From an uncultured Alcaligenaceae bacterium (lineage in GTDB: Bacteria > Pseudomonadota > Gammaproteobacteria > Burkholderiales > Burkholderiaceae_B): DNA of 16,018 nucleotides. Positions 1-7,347 of the stretch are shown in pieces. The stretch lies in contig CALCPT010000034.1 of NCBI GenBank assembly GCA_937897265.1, positions 1 through 16,018 on the forward strand, written 5' to 3'. The notes under the pieces were generated by a model. It ran no database searches. It was not told the origin of the DNA and worked only from the letters and a program-made list of their open reading frames with translations. Position 1 is the stretch's first letter; each line of letters begins with the position of its first letter. The translations under genes and the position numbers were made by a program.

Positions 1-1
1 G

Positions 2-811
2 CATGGTCACCCGCTGTCGGTTTTGGCTCATGAAGGTAATCAACCGCTTGAAGCGTTAATCGCCCAGGGCGTCAAAACATATCAGACACCAAGAGCACTC
101 GCCGAACAATCCAATATCGTGATTTTGTGCGTCACCGGCACACCTCAGGTTGAGGCAGTGCTGTTTGGCCAAGACGGCGTGCTGCAGGGGCTTGCGCCTG
201 GCAGCATCGTGATCGACTGCTCAACTGCTGTCCCAGCGTCGACTGAACGGATTGCAAAATTTGTCTCTGACTATGGCTGTCATTTTATGGATGCTGCCAT
301 GACACGCACTCCTAAAGAGGCTGCCGAGGGACGACTGAACTTGTTGGTAGGTGCAGAACCCGCTCTGTTCGAGCAATGCAGACCGCTCTTGGCCTGTTTT
401 GCAGAAAATATTGTGCACGTCGGGTCCGTAGGGGCTGGGCATCGCATGAAGCTTTTACATAACTTCGTGTCACTAGGCTCGGTCACGCTGATGGCAGAGG
501 CCGCCGCCTGTGCGCAGCTAGCCGGAATACCGCCTCAAACCTTTATCGACGTACTTGCCATGGGTGGCGGTTGGGGCGCCCCGCTTGAGCGTCTTAAACC
601 ATACTTAACCGCGGGCGATACCTCAAGCCTGCGTTTCAGCTTGGCCAATAGCTTGAAAGATTTAAGTTATTACAACCAGATGGCCGAGGATATGAAAGTC
701 GACCATACCGTTGCGCAAGCGGTGAAAGACTCGTTGACCCGAGCCTGCGACGAGGCAGATCCACAGGCACTTCTGCCAGAAATCGTATCGATCATTGGCA
801 AAAGGCACTAA
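2..811 (+). CDS. Beta-hydroxyacid dehydrogenase (3-hydroxyisobutyrate dehydrogenase family), 5' truncated by the window edge
   Basis: This is the C-terminal ~90% of an NAD(P)-dependent beta-hydroxyacid dehydrogenase. The reading frame is open to the left edge, and the first visible residues (HGHPLSVL...) correspond to the strand after the Rossmann GxGxxG turn, so about 20-25 residues including that turn lie outside the window. An internal TTG at 23 is therefore not the start. Visible family features are the end of the nucleotide-binding domain (NIVILCVTGTPQVEAVLFG), the VIDCST segment, and the helical domain with the catalytic-lysine motif GAGHRMKLLHNF. The substrate loop, normally DAPVSGG, reads DAAMTRTPKEAAEG; the Arg-Thr pair resembles the variant loop of sulfolactaldehyde-reductase-like members, so the substrate is probably a polar or charged hydroxyacid. 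The gene precedes the acid-sugar cluster on the same strand but is separated from it by a candidate promoter. Family assignment is firm; the substrate is unknown. Confidence 0.9.
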   Translation, partial: HGHPLSVLAHEGNQPLEALIAQGVKTYQTPRALAEQSNIVILCVTGTPQVEAVLFGQDGVLQGLAPGSIVIDCSTAVPASTERIAKFVSDYGCHFMDAAMTRTPKEAAEGRLNLLVGAEPALFEQCRPLLACFAENIVHVGSVGAGHRMKLLHNFVSLGSVTLMAEAAACAQLAGIPPQTFIDVLAMGGGWGAPLERLKPYLTAGDTSSLRFSLANSLKDLSYYNQMAEDMKVDHTVAQAVKDSLTRACDEADPQALLPEIVSIIGKRH

Positions 812-818
812 ATAATCG

Positions 819-847
819 TTAATTTTTCGCCGAATCTTAGGTATAAG
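819..847 (+). promoter_or_regulatory. Candidate sigma-70 promoter for apnO
   Basis: A TATAAG box (842-847, five of six matches to consensus) lies 17 nt downstream of a weak -35 (TTAATT, 819-824). It falls in the 94-103 nt gap between the truncated dehydrogenase and the apnO-like gene, where a new transcription unit is expected. The -35 is poor, so an activator or another start site is possible. Confidence 0.35.
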
Positions 848-863
848 TCCTAGTAGTTCAAAC

Positions 864-882
864 TGGTCAACTCATCATACCA
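864..882 (+). promoter_or_regulatory. Candidate operator, TGGT-N11-ACCA inverted repeat
   Basis: TGGT (864-867) and ACCA (879-882) form an inverted repeat just downstream of the candidate -10 box, where a repressor would block initiation. The left half continues as TGGTCAAC, close to the TNGTNNNACNA-type core bound by FCD-domain GntR regulators. The GntR gene at 7348 ends this cluster and is the obvious candidate ligand. This is inference from position and a short match. Confidence 0.25.
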
Positions 883-900
883 TTGCCCTCTACTTCGAAT

Positions 901-905
901 AAGGA
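901..905 (+). promoter_or_regulatory. Shine-Dalgarno site that fixes the apnO start
   Basis: AAGGA at 901-905 abuts an ATG at 906, which is too close for initiation there. It sits 9 nt before an in-frame GTG at 915. Spacing therefore favours the GTG, giving an N-terminus (MTSIALFGAGGKMG) that begins directly at the first Rossmann strand. Confidence 0.6.
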
Positions 906-914
906 ATGGCCATT

Positions 915-1742
915 GTGACTTCGATTGCATTGTTTGGTGCTGGCGGCAAGATGGGCGTTCGCCTATCCAAAAATCTAATGGGCTCGGCTTATGACGTTAG
1001 GCATGTCGAGGTCAGTCAAGTTGGCAAAGATCGCCTGAAGAACGAACTAGGCTTGACTTGCGTTGCCGTAGACGACGCCCTGAGCAAAGTCGATGTCGTC
1101 ATTTTGGCGGTACCCGACAGCTTTATCGGGCGTCTTGCCGCTGAGATTGCGCCAAAACTACAAGCAGGAACGATGGTGATGACTCTTGATGCTGCCGCGC
1201 CGTTCGCCGGTCATTTACCCAAGCGTCCAGACCTCACCTACTTCGTCGCACACCCCTGCCATCCCAACATCTTTGCTCCTGAAGTCCATACGGCCGGTTC
1301 ACCCGATTACTTTGGTGGGGTCTTAGCACCGCAATCTATCGTCAGCGCCCTCATGCAAGGCCCAGAGTCGGCGTTTGAGTTAGGAGAAGCGATTGCCAAA
1401 ACGATTTACCAGCCCATTTTGCGGTCATATCGCGTGACCGTCGAACAAATGGCGCTACTCGAACCTGGCCTGTCAGAAACGGTCTGTGCGACGCTGCTAG
1501 ACGTCATGCGCGAGGCAATGGACGAAGTCGTTGCCCGAGGCGTGCCTGCCGAGGCTGCGCGAGATTTTTTGCTAGGCCACATGACGATCTTATCGGCTGT
1601 GATTTTTAAGCAAATCCCGGGACAGTTCTCAGATGCATGCAATAAGGCGATTACCTATGGAAAACCCCGACTGATGCGAGATGACTGGAAAAAGGTGTTC
1701 GACAACAAAGAAATCGCCGAAAGCATCGAACGCATTACTTAA
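915..1742 (+). CDS. apnO: D-apionate oxidoisomerase-like protein (phosphogluconate-dehydrogenase C-terminal domain family)
   Basis: The predicted reaction is NAD-dependent oxidation with rearrangement of D-apionate to 3-oxo-isoapionate in the cytoplasm. The protein is 275 aa from GTG 915 (277-278 aa if the ATG at 906 is used). It opens with a Rossmann strand and dinucleotide loop IALFGAGGKMG, continues with VDVVILAVPDSFIG and LDAAAPFAGHLP, then a His-rich FVAHPCHPNIF segment and a helical C-terminal half containing EQMALLEPGLSETVCATLL and GHMTILSAVIF. From memory this layout and these motifs match the ApnO family described for apiose catabolism, which carries a phosphogluconate-dehydrogenase-type C-terminal domain. 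The context supports this strongly: a kinase of the OiaK type and a RuBisCO-like protein follow on the same strand, as in known 3-oxo-isoapionate pathways. A related oxidation of another branched acid sugar cannot be excluded. Confidence 0.82.
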   Translation: MTSIALFGAGGKMGVRLSKNLMGSAYDVRHVEVSQVGKDRLKNELGLTCVAVDDALSKVDVVILAVPDSFIGRLAAEIAPKLQAGTMVMTLDAAAPFAGHLPKRPDLTYFVAHPCHPNIFAPEVHTAGSPDYFGGVLAPQSIVSALMQGPESAFELGEAIAKTIYQPILRSYRVTVEQMALLEPGLSETVCATLLDVMREAMDEVVARGVPAEAARDFLLGHMTILSAVIFKQIPGQFSDACNKAITYGKPRLMRDDWKKVFDNKEIAESIERIT

Positions 1743-1748
1743 CATGGC

Positions 1749-1762
1749 GTATTACCTAATAC
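1749..1762 (+). promoter_or_regulatory. 14-bp palindrome GTATTACCTAATAC, candidate operator before dctP
   Basis: GTATTA and TAATAC form a perfect 6-2-6 inverted repeat six bases after the apnO stop codon and about 90 nt before dctP. It contains GTATTAC, fitting the GTNNNAC core of GntR-family sites. It is too short and AT-rich for a terminator and has no T-tract, so a protein-binding site is the better reading. The regulator at 7348 is the likely partner. No strong -35/-10 pair is visible in this gap, so whether dctP has its own promoter is open. Confidence 0.4.
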
Positions 1763-1849
1763 CCGTAGCAGCGTTTGTCTAGTAGGATCGAGTACAAGTT
1801 ATTACGAAGCCAAACAACAAAAACCTTACCACTTCATTCAGAGGGAAAC

Positions 1850-2830
1850 ATGAACTTCAAAAAAACCATCCGCCTGACCTCAATTGCTGCTGCAGCGTGG
1901 TTAGCAATCGGTTCAGCGAGCGCACAAACTATCGTCAAAATCGGCTATGCGTCGACGCCCACTGGATCCTACGGCCTTGGAGTCACAGCCTTCTGTGACG
2001 CGGTCGAGAAAGGTACACAAGCGCGCTATAAGTGCCAGCAATTTCCAAACGGATCGCTGGGCGGTGAGCGTGAAATGATCGAAGCTGTGCAACTTGGCAC
2101 CCTAGACATCACCGACGTGTCGACTGGCCCAGTTGGTAATTTTGTGCCTGAGGTAAAAATTGTCGATATCCCCTTCTTGTTTCGCGACTACGATCACGCA
2201 CGCGGCTATCTCGATAGCGCCGCCGGTCAGGAGTTATTGAAAAAATTTCCTGCAAAAGGCTTGGTCGCTTTATCGTGGTCTGAGAATGGCTTTCGCCACA
2301 TGACCAACAACAAGCGCCCAATTGTGAAACCTGAAGATGCCTCAGGTTTGAAAATGCGCACAATGGAAAACAAAGTGCACATGGACGGCTATCGTACCTT
2401 CGGTATTCGCCCAACACCAATGGCATTCCCAGAGGTCTTTGGCGCGTTACAACAAGGTATTGTCGACGGGCAAGAAAATCCTATTCCAATCATTTTGGCC
2501 ACAAAGTTTTCGCAAGTGCAAAAATACCTGTCGCTCACTGGCCATGTGTATTCACCCGCCTTATTTTTAACCTCGCCGCGCTTTATGAAAAAACTGAGCG
2601 AAGCAGATCAAAAAGTCTTTTACGAAGCTGCCAAGATTGGAACGGCTGCGCAGCGTAAAAAGGTGAATGAGGATGAAGCGAACGGTATCGCTCAACTTGA
2701 GTCCGAAGGCATGATCGTTGTACGTCAGGTCGATGCTGCCGCCTTCGTCAAAGCGCTTGAGCCAGCCTATGCCTCATATGCCAAAGAATTTGGCGCAGAG
2801 AACATCCAAAAAATTCGAGACTTTAAATAA
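1850..2830 (+). CDS. dctP: TRAP transporter solute-binding protein (DctP family)
   Basis: This is the periplasmic receptor that delivers an organic acid to the TRAP permease. The start is ATG 1850, preceded by a GAGGG Shine-Dalgarno; the frame is open further upstream, but that part lacks a ribosome site and would spoil the signal peptide. The 326-aa product has a Sec signal (MNFKKT, hydrophobic stretch, cleavage near GSASA-QT). Family signatures are SWSENGFRHMTN, GLKMRTMEN with the carboxylate-binding Arg at about residue 170, GIRPTPMAFPEVFGALQQG, and DGQENP at about 206-211. The conserved Arg indicates a carboxylate ligand, consistent with a sugar acid such as D-apionate; the ligand itself is inferred only from neighbouring enzymes. 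A terminator-like hairpin directly follows. Confidence 0.93.
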   Translation: MNFKKTIRLTSIAAAAWLAIGSASAQTIVKIGYASTPTGSYGLGVTAFCDAVEKGTQARYKCQQFPNGSLGGEREMIEAVQLGTLDITDVSTGPVGNFVPEVKIVDIPFLFRDYDHARGYLDSAAGQELLKKFPAKGLVALSWSENGFRHMTNNKRPIVKPEDASGLKMRTMENKVHMDGYRTFGIRPTPMAFPEVFGALQQGIVDGQENPIPIILATKFSQVQKYLSLTGHVYSPALFLTSPRFMKKLSEADQKVFYEAAKIGTAAQRKKVNEDEANGIAQLESEGMIVVRQVDAAAFVKALEPAYASYAKEFGAENIQKIRDFK

Positions 2831-2842
2831 AGTCCTCTGCAG

Positions 2843-2878
2843 AAATGGTGGCGCGACGTCATGCGCCACCATTTTTTT
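2843..2878 (+). terminator. Intrinsic terminator between dctP and dctQ
   Basis: AAATGGTGGCGC (2843-2854) and GCGCCACCATTT (2863-2874) form a perfect 12-bp stem around an 8-nt loop, and a run of seven T overlaps the stem end (2872-2878). It starts 12 nt after the dctP stop and ends 24 nt before the dctQ start. In the middle of a transporter operon it most likely works as a leaky terminator or mRNA-stabilising structure. Confidence 0.88.
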
Positions 2879-2902
2879 ATTTCACATCACCCAGTGACCG
2901 CT

Positions 2903-3415
2903 ATGAAAACATTTGAAAGCTATTTTTTGGCCATCAATAAATGGCTTTTAATCGCTATCCTAGGTGTGATGTCGATCATCATCTTTGCGAACGTTGTACT
3001 GCGTTACACCACTAACATCTCAATCGAGTGGGCCGAAGAAGTCGCGCGTCATCTCATGATCTGGTTAACCTTCATCGGTTGCGGGCCCGTGCTTCGTTAT
3101 GGCGGGCACATCGCCGTCGAAAACCTACAAGATGCAGTGCCGCGTAAGGTTGCGATTGCGATCCGCTTAATCATCTCTTTGCTGATTGTTGGGCTCTTTG
3201 CTTTCTTTACGTGGTTTGGTCTTGAGTATATGGATCGAACCCAGTATCAACAAACGCCGGCCACCCAAATTTCAATCGCTATTATTTATGCGGGCTTACC
3301 CATCGGGGCTGCCATGACCTTGATTCATTGGTTACTCATTGTCAAAGATTACGTTCTGACCAGGACCTTCCCATCGGACGCTCACTTTGATGCCACAGCG
3401 AGTGCCTCACTATGA
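2903..3415 (+). CDS. dctQ: TRAP transporter small permease subunit (DctQ family)
   Basis: This is the small membrane subunit of the TRAP carrier, in the inner membrane with DctM. The start is placed at ATG 2903 (170 aa). An upstream in-frame ATG at 2861 lies inside the terminator hairpin and would add a His-rich stretch, so it is unlikely. No good Shine-Dalgarno precedes 2903. Four membrane segments are visible: near residues 12-34 (LLIAILGVMSIIIFANVVL), 45-65 (MIWLTFIGCG), about 85-108 (LIISLLIVGLFAFFTWFGL) and about 125-150 (IAIIYAGLPIGAAMTLIHWLL). The family motif WAEEVARHLMIWLTF is intact. Its TGA overlaps the dctM ATG (ATGA), implying translational coupling. Confidence 0.92.
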   Translation: MKTFESYFLAINKWLLIAILGVMSIIIFANVVLRYTTNISIEWAEEVARHLMIWLTFIGCGPVLRYGGHIAVENLQDAVPRKVAIAIRLIISLLIVGLFAFFTWFGLEYMDRTQYQQTPATQISIAIIYAGLPIGAAMTLIHWLLIVKDYVLTRTFPSDAHFDATASASL

Positions 3416-4707
3416 GCGCTAGTATCGTCCTTCTCATCGCCGCCTGTGTCTATTTAGCGATCGGAGTACCCGTCGCTTTTGCGCTTGGTTTGTCTACCAT
3501 CACAGCCTTGCTGCTTTCAGGAGCGAATTTTCCGCTACTGGTCTTATTAAAAGAAACGTTTACCGGCATCGACAGTTTTCCGCTGATGGCGGTGCCGTTC
3601 TTTATTCTTGCCGCAGAATTAATGAGCGGCGGGTCACTCACCGAAGTCTTGTTGAAATTTGCAGGGCAATTTGTCGGCCATAAGCGCGGTGGCTTGGGCT
3701 ACACCAATGTCGTCTCGCTGACTTTTTTCTCTGGAATTTCTGGTTCGGCACTGGCCGATGCAGCGGGCCCAGGGTCGATGCTGATTCGTATGATGGACAA
3801 GGCAGGTTACTCGCGCTCGTACGCAGCTGCCCTGACGGCCTCGACCGCGATCGTCGGGCCCATCATCCCGCCGTCGATCATCATGATCATTTATGCACTT
3901 GCAGACGATCGGGTTTCAGTTGGGGCGCTATTCATGGCGGGCCTGATCCCCGGCTTGCTGATTGCGGTCGCAATGTGCGCTGTGAACTGGTATATCTCAA
4001 AACAGCGTAACTACAAGGGTGACAACCAGTTTCCAACGCGTAAAGAAATGTGGCTCACCAGTTGGAAGGCATTGCCAGCGATCTTACTTCCCGTGATCAT
4101 CTTAGGTGGTATGCGTGCCGGGTGGTTTACACCAACCGAAGCCTCTGTCGTAGCGGTATTTTACGCCTTGTTGTGCGGGAAATATGTCTATCGCACCCTC
4201 GAGTGGAAAGCAGTGCCAAACATTTTATTTCGTTCGTCATTATTGACTGCCTCTGTACTGTTGATTATTGGGATGTCGGCATCCTTTGCCTGGATCTTAA
4301 CGATCGAAGGTGTGCCACAAGCCGTCGCAAACTGGATCGCAGGCATGCAGTTAAATGTCTGGACTTTTCTGATTGTGGTCAACATCTTTTTATTGATCTT
4401 TGGCATTTTCATTGAGCCCCTGCCTGGCGTGATGGTGCTCGTCCCGATTCTGGCACCAGTCGCTGCGAGCGTGGGGATCGAGCCTATTCACTTTGCCATG
4501 ATCGTGATCTACAACCTCACGTTAGGGATGATTACCCCTCCAGTCGGCGGCCTGTTGTTTGTGACCTCTAACGTATCGAAAGTGCCTCTAACCGAGCTGA
4601 CCCGAGAACTCAAACCGTTTTTATGGGCGCACGGTATCGTTTTGATGCTGTTGACGTTTGTCCCAGCATTAAGCAACTGGTTGCCACATGCGATGGGCTA
4701 TAAGTAA
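3412..4707 (+). CDS. dctM: TRAP transporter large permease subunit (DctM family)
   Basis: This is the ion-coupled transport channel of the TRAP system, with about a dozen hydrophobic segments over 431 aa, the usual length. Typical DctM sequences are GVPVAFALGLS near the N-terminus, FFILAAELMSGG, the conserved SGSALADAAGPGSMLIRMM loop (about residues 110-130), TASTAIVGPIIPPSI, and the C-terminal half counterpart LGMITPPVGGLLF. The start overlaps the end of dctQ by 4 nt, and the downstream RuBisCO-like gene begins at once after its stop, so uptake and catabolism share one mRNA. Nothing looks truncated. Substrate assignment depends wholly on context. Confidence 0.95.
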   Translation: MSASIVLLIAACVYLAIGVPVAFALGLSTITALLLSGANFPLLVLLKETFTGIDSFPLMAVPFFILAAELMSGGSLTEVLLKFAGQFVGHKRGGLGYTNVVSLTFFSGISGSALADAAGPGSMLIRMMDKAGYSRSYAAALTASTAIVGPIIPPSIIMIIYALADDRVSVGALFMAGLIPGLLIAVAMCAVNWYISKQRNYKGDNQFPTRKEMWLTSWKALPAILLPVIILGGMRAGWFTPTEASVVAVFYALLCGKYVYRTLEWKAVPNILFRSSLLTASVLLIIGMSASFAWILTIEGVPQAVANWIAGMQLNVWTFLIVVNIFLLIFGIFIEPLPGVMVLVPILAPVAASVGIEPIHFAMIVIYNLTLGMITPPVGGLLFVTSNVSKVPLTELTRELKPFLWAHGIVLMLLTFVPALSNWLPHAMGYK

Positions 4708-4708
4708 C

Positions 4709-5950
4709 GTGGATCAACGCTTTTATGCGACCTATTGGTTAGAAACTGGCGATGAGCCGGCTCGTGCTGCAGAAGTCATTGCAGGCGAGCAGTCTAGCGG
4801 CACCTTTTTAAAACTTGCCGCCGAAACACCGGCGTTAAAAATGCGCTCAGGTGCACAGGTCGAGTCGTTAACGGTCTTAGATACCTCGACACAACCGAGT
4901 CTGCCTGGCGGCATGCAATCGAACATTTACACGCGTTGTCTACTCAAACTGTCTTGGCCACTCAGCAATATTGGGCCCTGCCTGCCCAGTGTGCTCTCCA
5001 CCGTTGCCGGCAATTTATTTGAGTTGGCGCAGGTCTCTGGGCTAAGGCTACTGGATATTGAATTACCGGAAGTCTTTACAAAGACCTACCTCGGGCCTGC
5101 GTTCGGCATAGAAGGTACGCGGCGGCTCAGTGGCAAAGACACAGGGCCATTTATCGGTACGATCATCAAACCCAGCGTCGGTTTAAATGCCGTAGAAACT
5201 GCCGAGCAAGTACAAATGCTTGTCGCGGGCGACATCGATTTCATCAAAGACGACGAGTTGCAGGCCAACGGCACTTACTGTCCTTTTGAAGAGCGTGTAG
5301 AACGCGTGATGCAAATCGTAAATCGCGCAGCCGATCAATCAGGCAAAAAGGTCATGGTAGCCTTCAACATTACGGGCGACCTTGACCAAATGCGTCATCG
5401 CCACGACTTTGTACTCGCACACGAAGGCACGTGCGTGATGATCTGCCTGAATTCGATTGGCTTAGCAGGCGTGTCAGCTTTTAGAAAGCACAGCCAGTTA
5501 CCCATTCATGCGCACCGTGCCGGCTGGGGCTATTTGAATCGTAGCCCTGCCCTAGGATGGGATTTTGCGGCCTGGCAAAAAATTTGGCGCCTTGCAGGGG
5601 TTGATCATTTACATGTCAATGGGCTGCGCAACAAATTTAGCGAAAGCGATGAGTCTGTGATTGCTGCCGCACGCTCTGTCAATCAACCTCTATATCCGAG
5701 TGCGCCAATGACCGCGGTACCAGTCTTTAGCTCAGCGCAGACTGGCCTGCAAGCCCATGACACGATTCAAGCGATCGGCCATTCGGACCTAATCGTCACA
5801 GCAGGCGGAGGGATTTTTGGCCATCCTGATGGTGTTGCCGCCGGTGTCAGGGCCTTACGGCAAGCCTATGAGGCCGCTGGCGCTGGCATCACTCTCGCGA
5901 AGTACAGCCAAGAGCACTCTGAGTTAAAACGCGCCCTGACCTTTTGGTAA
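4709..5950 (+). CDS. oiaX: RuBisCO-like protein, probable 3-oxo-isoapionate-4-phosphate decarboxylase
   Basis: This RuBisCO large-subunit homologue is not a CO2-fixing enzyme. Start GTG 4709 lies 1 nt after the dctM stop and gives MDQRFYATYWLET; an in-frame ATG at 4688 inside dctM is the alternative. Visible active-site equivalents in the 413-aa product are Lys154 in IIKPSVGL, the carbamylated-lysine/metal site FIKDDE (Lys180, Asp182, Glu183), His-Arg in HAHRAGWG (269-270), DHLHVNGLRNKF at about 299-310 with a loop-6-like Lys, and the phosphate loop GGGIFGHPDG (from about 366). The chemistry (Mg-enediolate) is thus intact. Next to apnO- and oiaK-like genes the expected reaction is decarboxylation of 3-oxo-isoapionate 4-phosphate to L-erythrulose 1-phosphate. 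The related OiaT class instead performs transcarboxylation/hydrolysis to 3-phosphoglycerate and glycolate; sequence inspection alone does not fully separate the two. Confidence 0.85.
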   Translation: MDQRFYATYWLETGDEPARAAEVIAGEQSSGTFLKLAAETPALKMRSGAQVESLTVLDTSTQPSLPGGMQSNIYTRCLLKLSWPLSNIGPCLPSVLSTVAGNLFELAQVSGLRLLDIELPEVFTKTYLGPAFGIEGTRRLSGKDTGPFIGTIIKPSVGLNAVETAEQVQMLVAGDIDFIKDDELQANGTYCPFEERVERVMQIVNRAADQSGKKVMVAFNITGDLDQMRHRHDFVLAHEGTCVMICLNSIGLAGVSAFRKHSQLPIHAHRAGWGYLNRSPALGWDFAAWQKIWRLAGVDHLHVNGLRNKFSESDESVIAAARSVNQPLYPSAPMTAVPVFSSAQTGLQAHDTIQAIGHSDLIVTAGGGIFGHPDGVAAGVRALRQAYEAAGAGITLAKYSQEHSELKRALTFW

Positions 5951-5955
5951 CGACT

Positions 5956-7335
5956 GTGACTGCAAAGACAAGGACTCTGCCGCCAGGGCCACTGCTCACG
6001 TACTATGGCGACGATTTCACGGGCTCAACCGATGTGATGGAAGCCTTTACTGCCTCAGGCATAGACACCGTTTTATTTTTACAATTACCTCGCCCTACAG
6101 ATTTAGAGCGTTTCAAGCATATGCGCTGTATCGGGCTCGCGGGACTATCGCGCAGCCAGACACCAGAATGGATGCAACAGCACTTGCCAGCAACGTTTAG
6201 ACGCTTAGCCGAAATTGGCGCCCCCATTTTGCACTACAAAGTCTGCTCAACCTTTGACTCCTCTGCAACGATCGGGTCAATTGGCCAAGCAATCGATATT
6301 GGCATGAAGGTAACGCAAGCCCGGTGGTCGCCGATGGTCGTCGGGGCCCCACGCCTGAAACGTTACCAAGTCTTTGGACACTTATTTGCTGCGGCAAACG
6401 ATGCCATTCACCGAATTGATCGGCACCCGACCATGTCTCGTCATCCTGTCACACCCATGAACGAAAGCGATCTGACAGTTCATCTTGCACAACAAACAGC
6501 AAGGCGTATTGCACTGATCAATGTTGCTGACATCGCCGAGAATCAAGCCCAAGACAAGCTTGAAGCCTCACTCGGCGCCGATCAACCCGTCATCATGATC
6601 GATGTCACAGATCGGGCGACTCAGATAGAAGCTGGTCGTCTCGTTTGGGAAAATCGTGGCGCCCAGGTGTTCAGCGCCTCGTCCTCAGGATTACAGTACG
6701 CCTTGACAGCCTACTGGCGCGAACAAGGGATGATACCAAGCACACAACAGCTACCTCAGGCGTGCGAAGTCGCGTGCATTGCTGCGGTCAGTGGTAGCTG
6801 CTCTCCCATGAGCGGCGAGCAGATCAAGTGGGCACGCGCCAATGGCTTTAGCGCGTTGCGTTTAGAGATCTCGCTGGCGCTGAATGAAGAGCAATGCGAG
6901 TCTGAAATTACCCGCCTGGCGAACTTGGCAATCACCGCCCTGACGCAAAACATTTCACCCATCATTTTTTCGGCGGAGGGCCCAGATGACCTCGCGGTAA
7001 AAAATTTTGATGAAACGGCGCAGGCTGTGCAGTTGAATCGTATGCAGGCGGCTCAAAAAATCGGTGAGGTTTTAGCTGAAATTATGCGTCGAGTGCTTGA
7101 TGGCTCAGACGTCAAACGAATCGTTGTCGCAGGAGGCGATAGTTCTGGAGCCGTAGCCAGTCACTTAGGGATTCGAGCTTTAACATTGGTTGCCGGTATT
7201 ACACCTGGCGTTCCCTTATGCCGCGCATGGTCTGATGCACCCAAGCGTGATGGACTTGAGATCGCGTTAAAAGGCGGACAAATGGGCGGACCGAGCTTTT
7301 ACAGTGATATCCGCGCAGGGCGTATCGTTCAGTAA
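5956..7335 (+). CDS. oiaK: Four-carbon acid-sugar kinase family (DUF1537), probable 3-oxo-isoapionate kinase
   Basis: This is an ATP-dependent cytoplasmic kinase expected to phosphorylate 3-oxo-isoapionate at O4. The N-terminal sugar-binding domain shows YYGDDFTGSTD (about residues 16-26) and HYKVCSTFDSSATIGSIG (about 93-110). The C-terminal nucleotide-binding domain shows AVSGSCSPMSGEQI (from about 278), VAGGDSSGAVASHLGI (about 391-406), GITPGVPLC and LKGGQMGGPSFY. Both domains are complete at about 459 aa, the usual size. Start GTG 5956 is chosen, 5 nt after the oiaX stop; a TTG at 5944 overlapping oiaX is also possible, and neither has a clear Shine-Dalgarno, suggesting coupling to oiaX translation. 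The family also includes threonate, erythronate and oxo-tetronate kinases; the adjacent RuBisCO-like gene is what favours OiaK. Confidence 0.83.
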   Translation: MTAKTRTLPPGPLLTYYGDDFTGSTDVMEAFTASGIDTVLFLQLPRPTDLERFKHMRCIGLAGLSRSQTPEWMQQHLPATFRRLAEIGAPILHYKVCSTFDSSATIGSIGQAIDIGMKVTQARWSPMVVGAPRLKRYQVFGHLFAAANDAIHRIDRHPTMSRHPVTPMNESDLTVHLAQQTARRIALINVADIAENQAQDKLEASLGADQPVIMIDVTDRATQIEAGRLVWENRGAQVFSASSSGLQYALTAYWREQGMIPSTQQLPQACEVACIAAVSGSCSPMSGEQIKWARANGFSALRLEISLALNEEQCESEITRLANLAITALTQNISPIIFSAEGPDDLAVKNFDETAQAVQLNRMQAAQKIGEVLAEIMRRVLDGSDVKRIVVAGGDSSGAVASHLGIRALTLVAGITPGVPLCRAWSDAPKRDGLEIALKGGQMGGPSFYSDIRAGRIVQ

Positions 7336-7347
7336 GAGAATGACGTC

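Noticed and set aside
23..811. Treating the first gene as complete from the TTG at 23
   Set aside because: The frame is open to base 2, and the Rossmann GxGxxG turn is missing from the visible part, so the gene continues to the left of the window.
1775..1849. A 25-residue N-terminal extension of DctP starting at 1775
   Set aside because: It would put polar sequence in front of an otherwise perfect Sec signal peptide; ATG 1850 has a GAGGG Shine-Dalgarno.
2861..2902. Start of DctQ at ATG 2861
   Set aside because: This ATG lies in the loop of the terminator hairpin and the extension (RHHFFISHHPV) is unlike the family.
4050..4415. A 121-aa open frame inside dctM in another phase
   Set aside because: It is fully inside dctM, shows no family motif, and has the irregular composition of a shadow frame.
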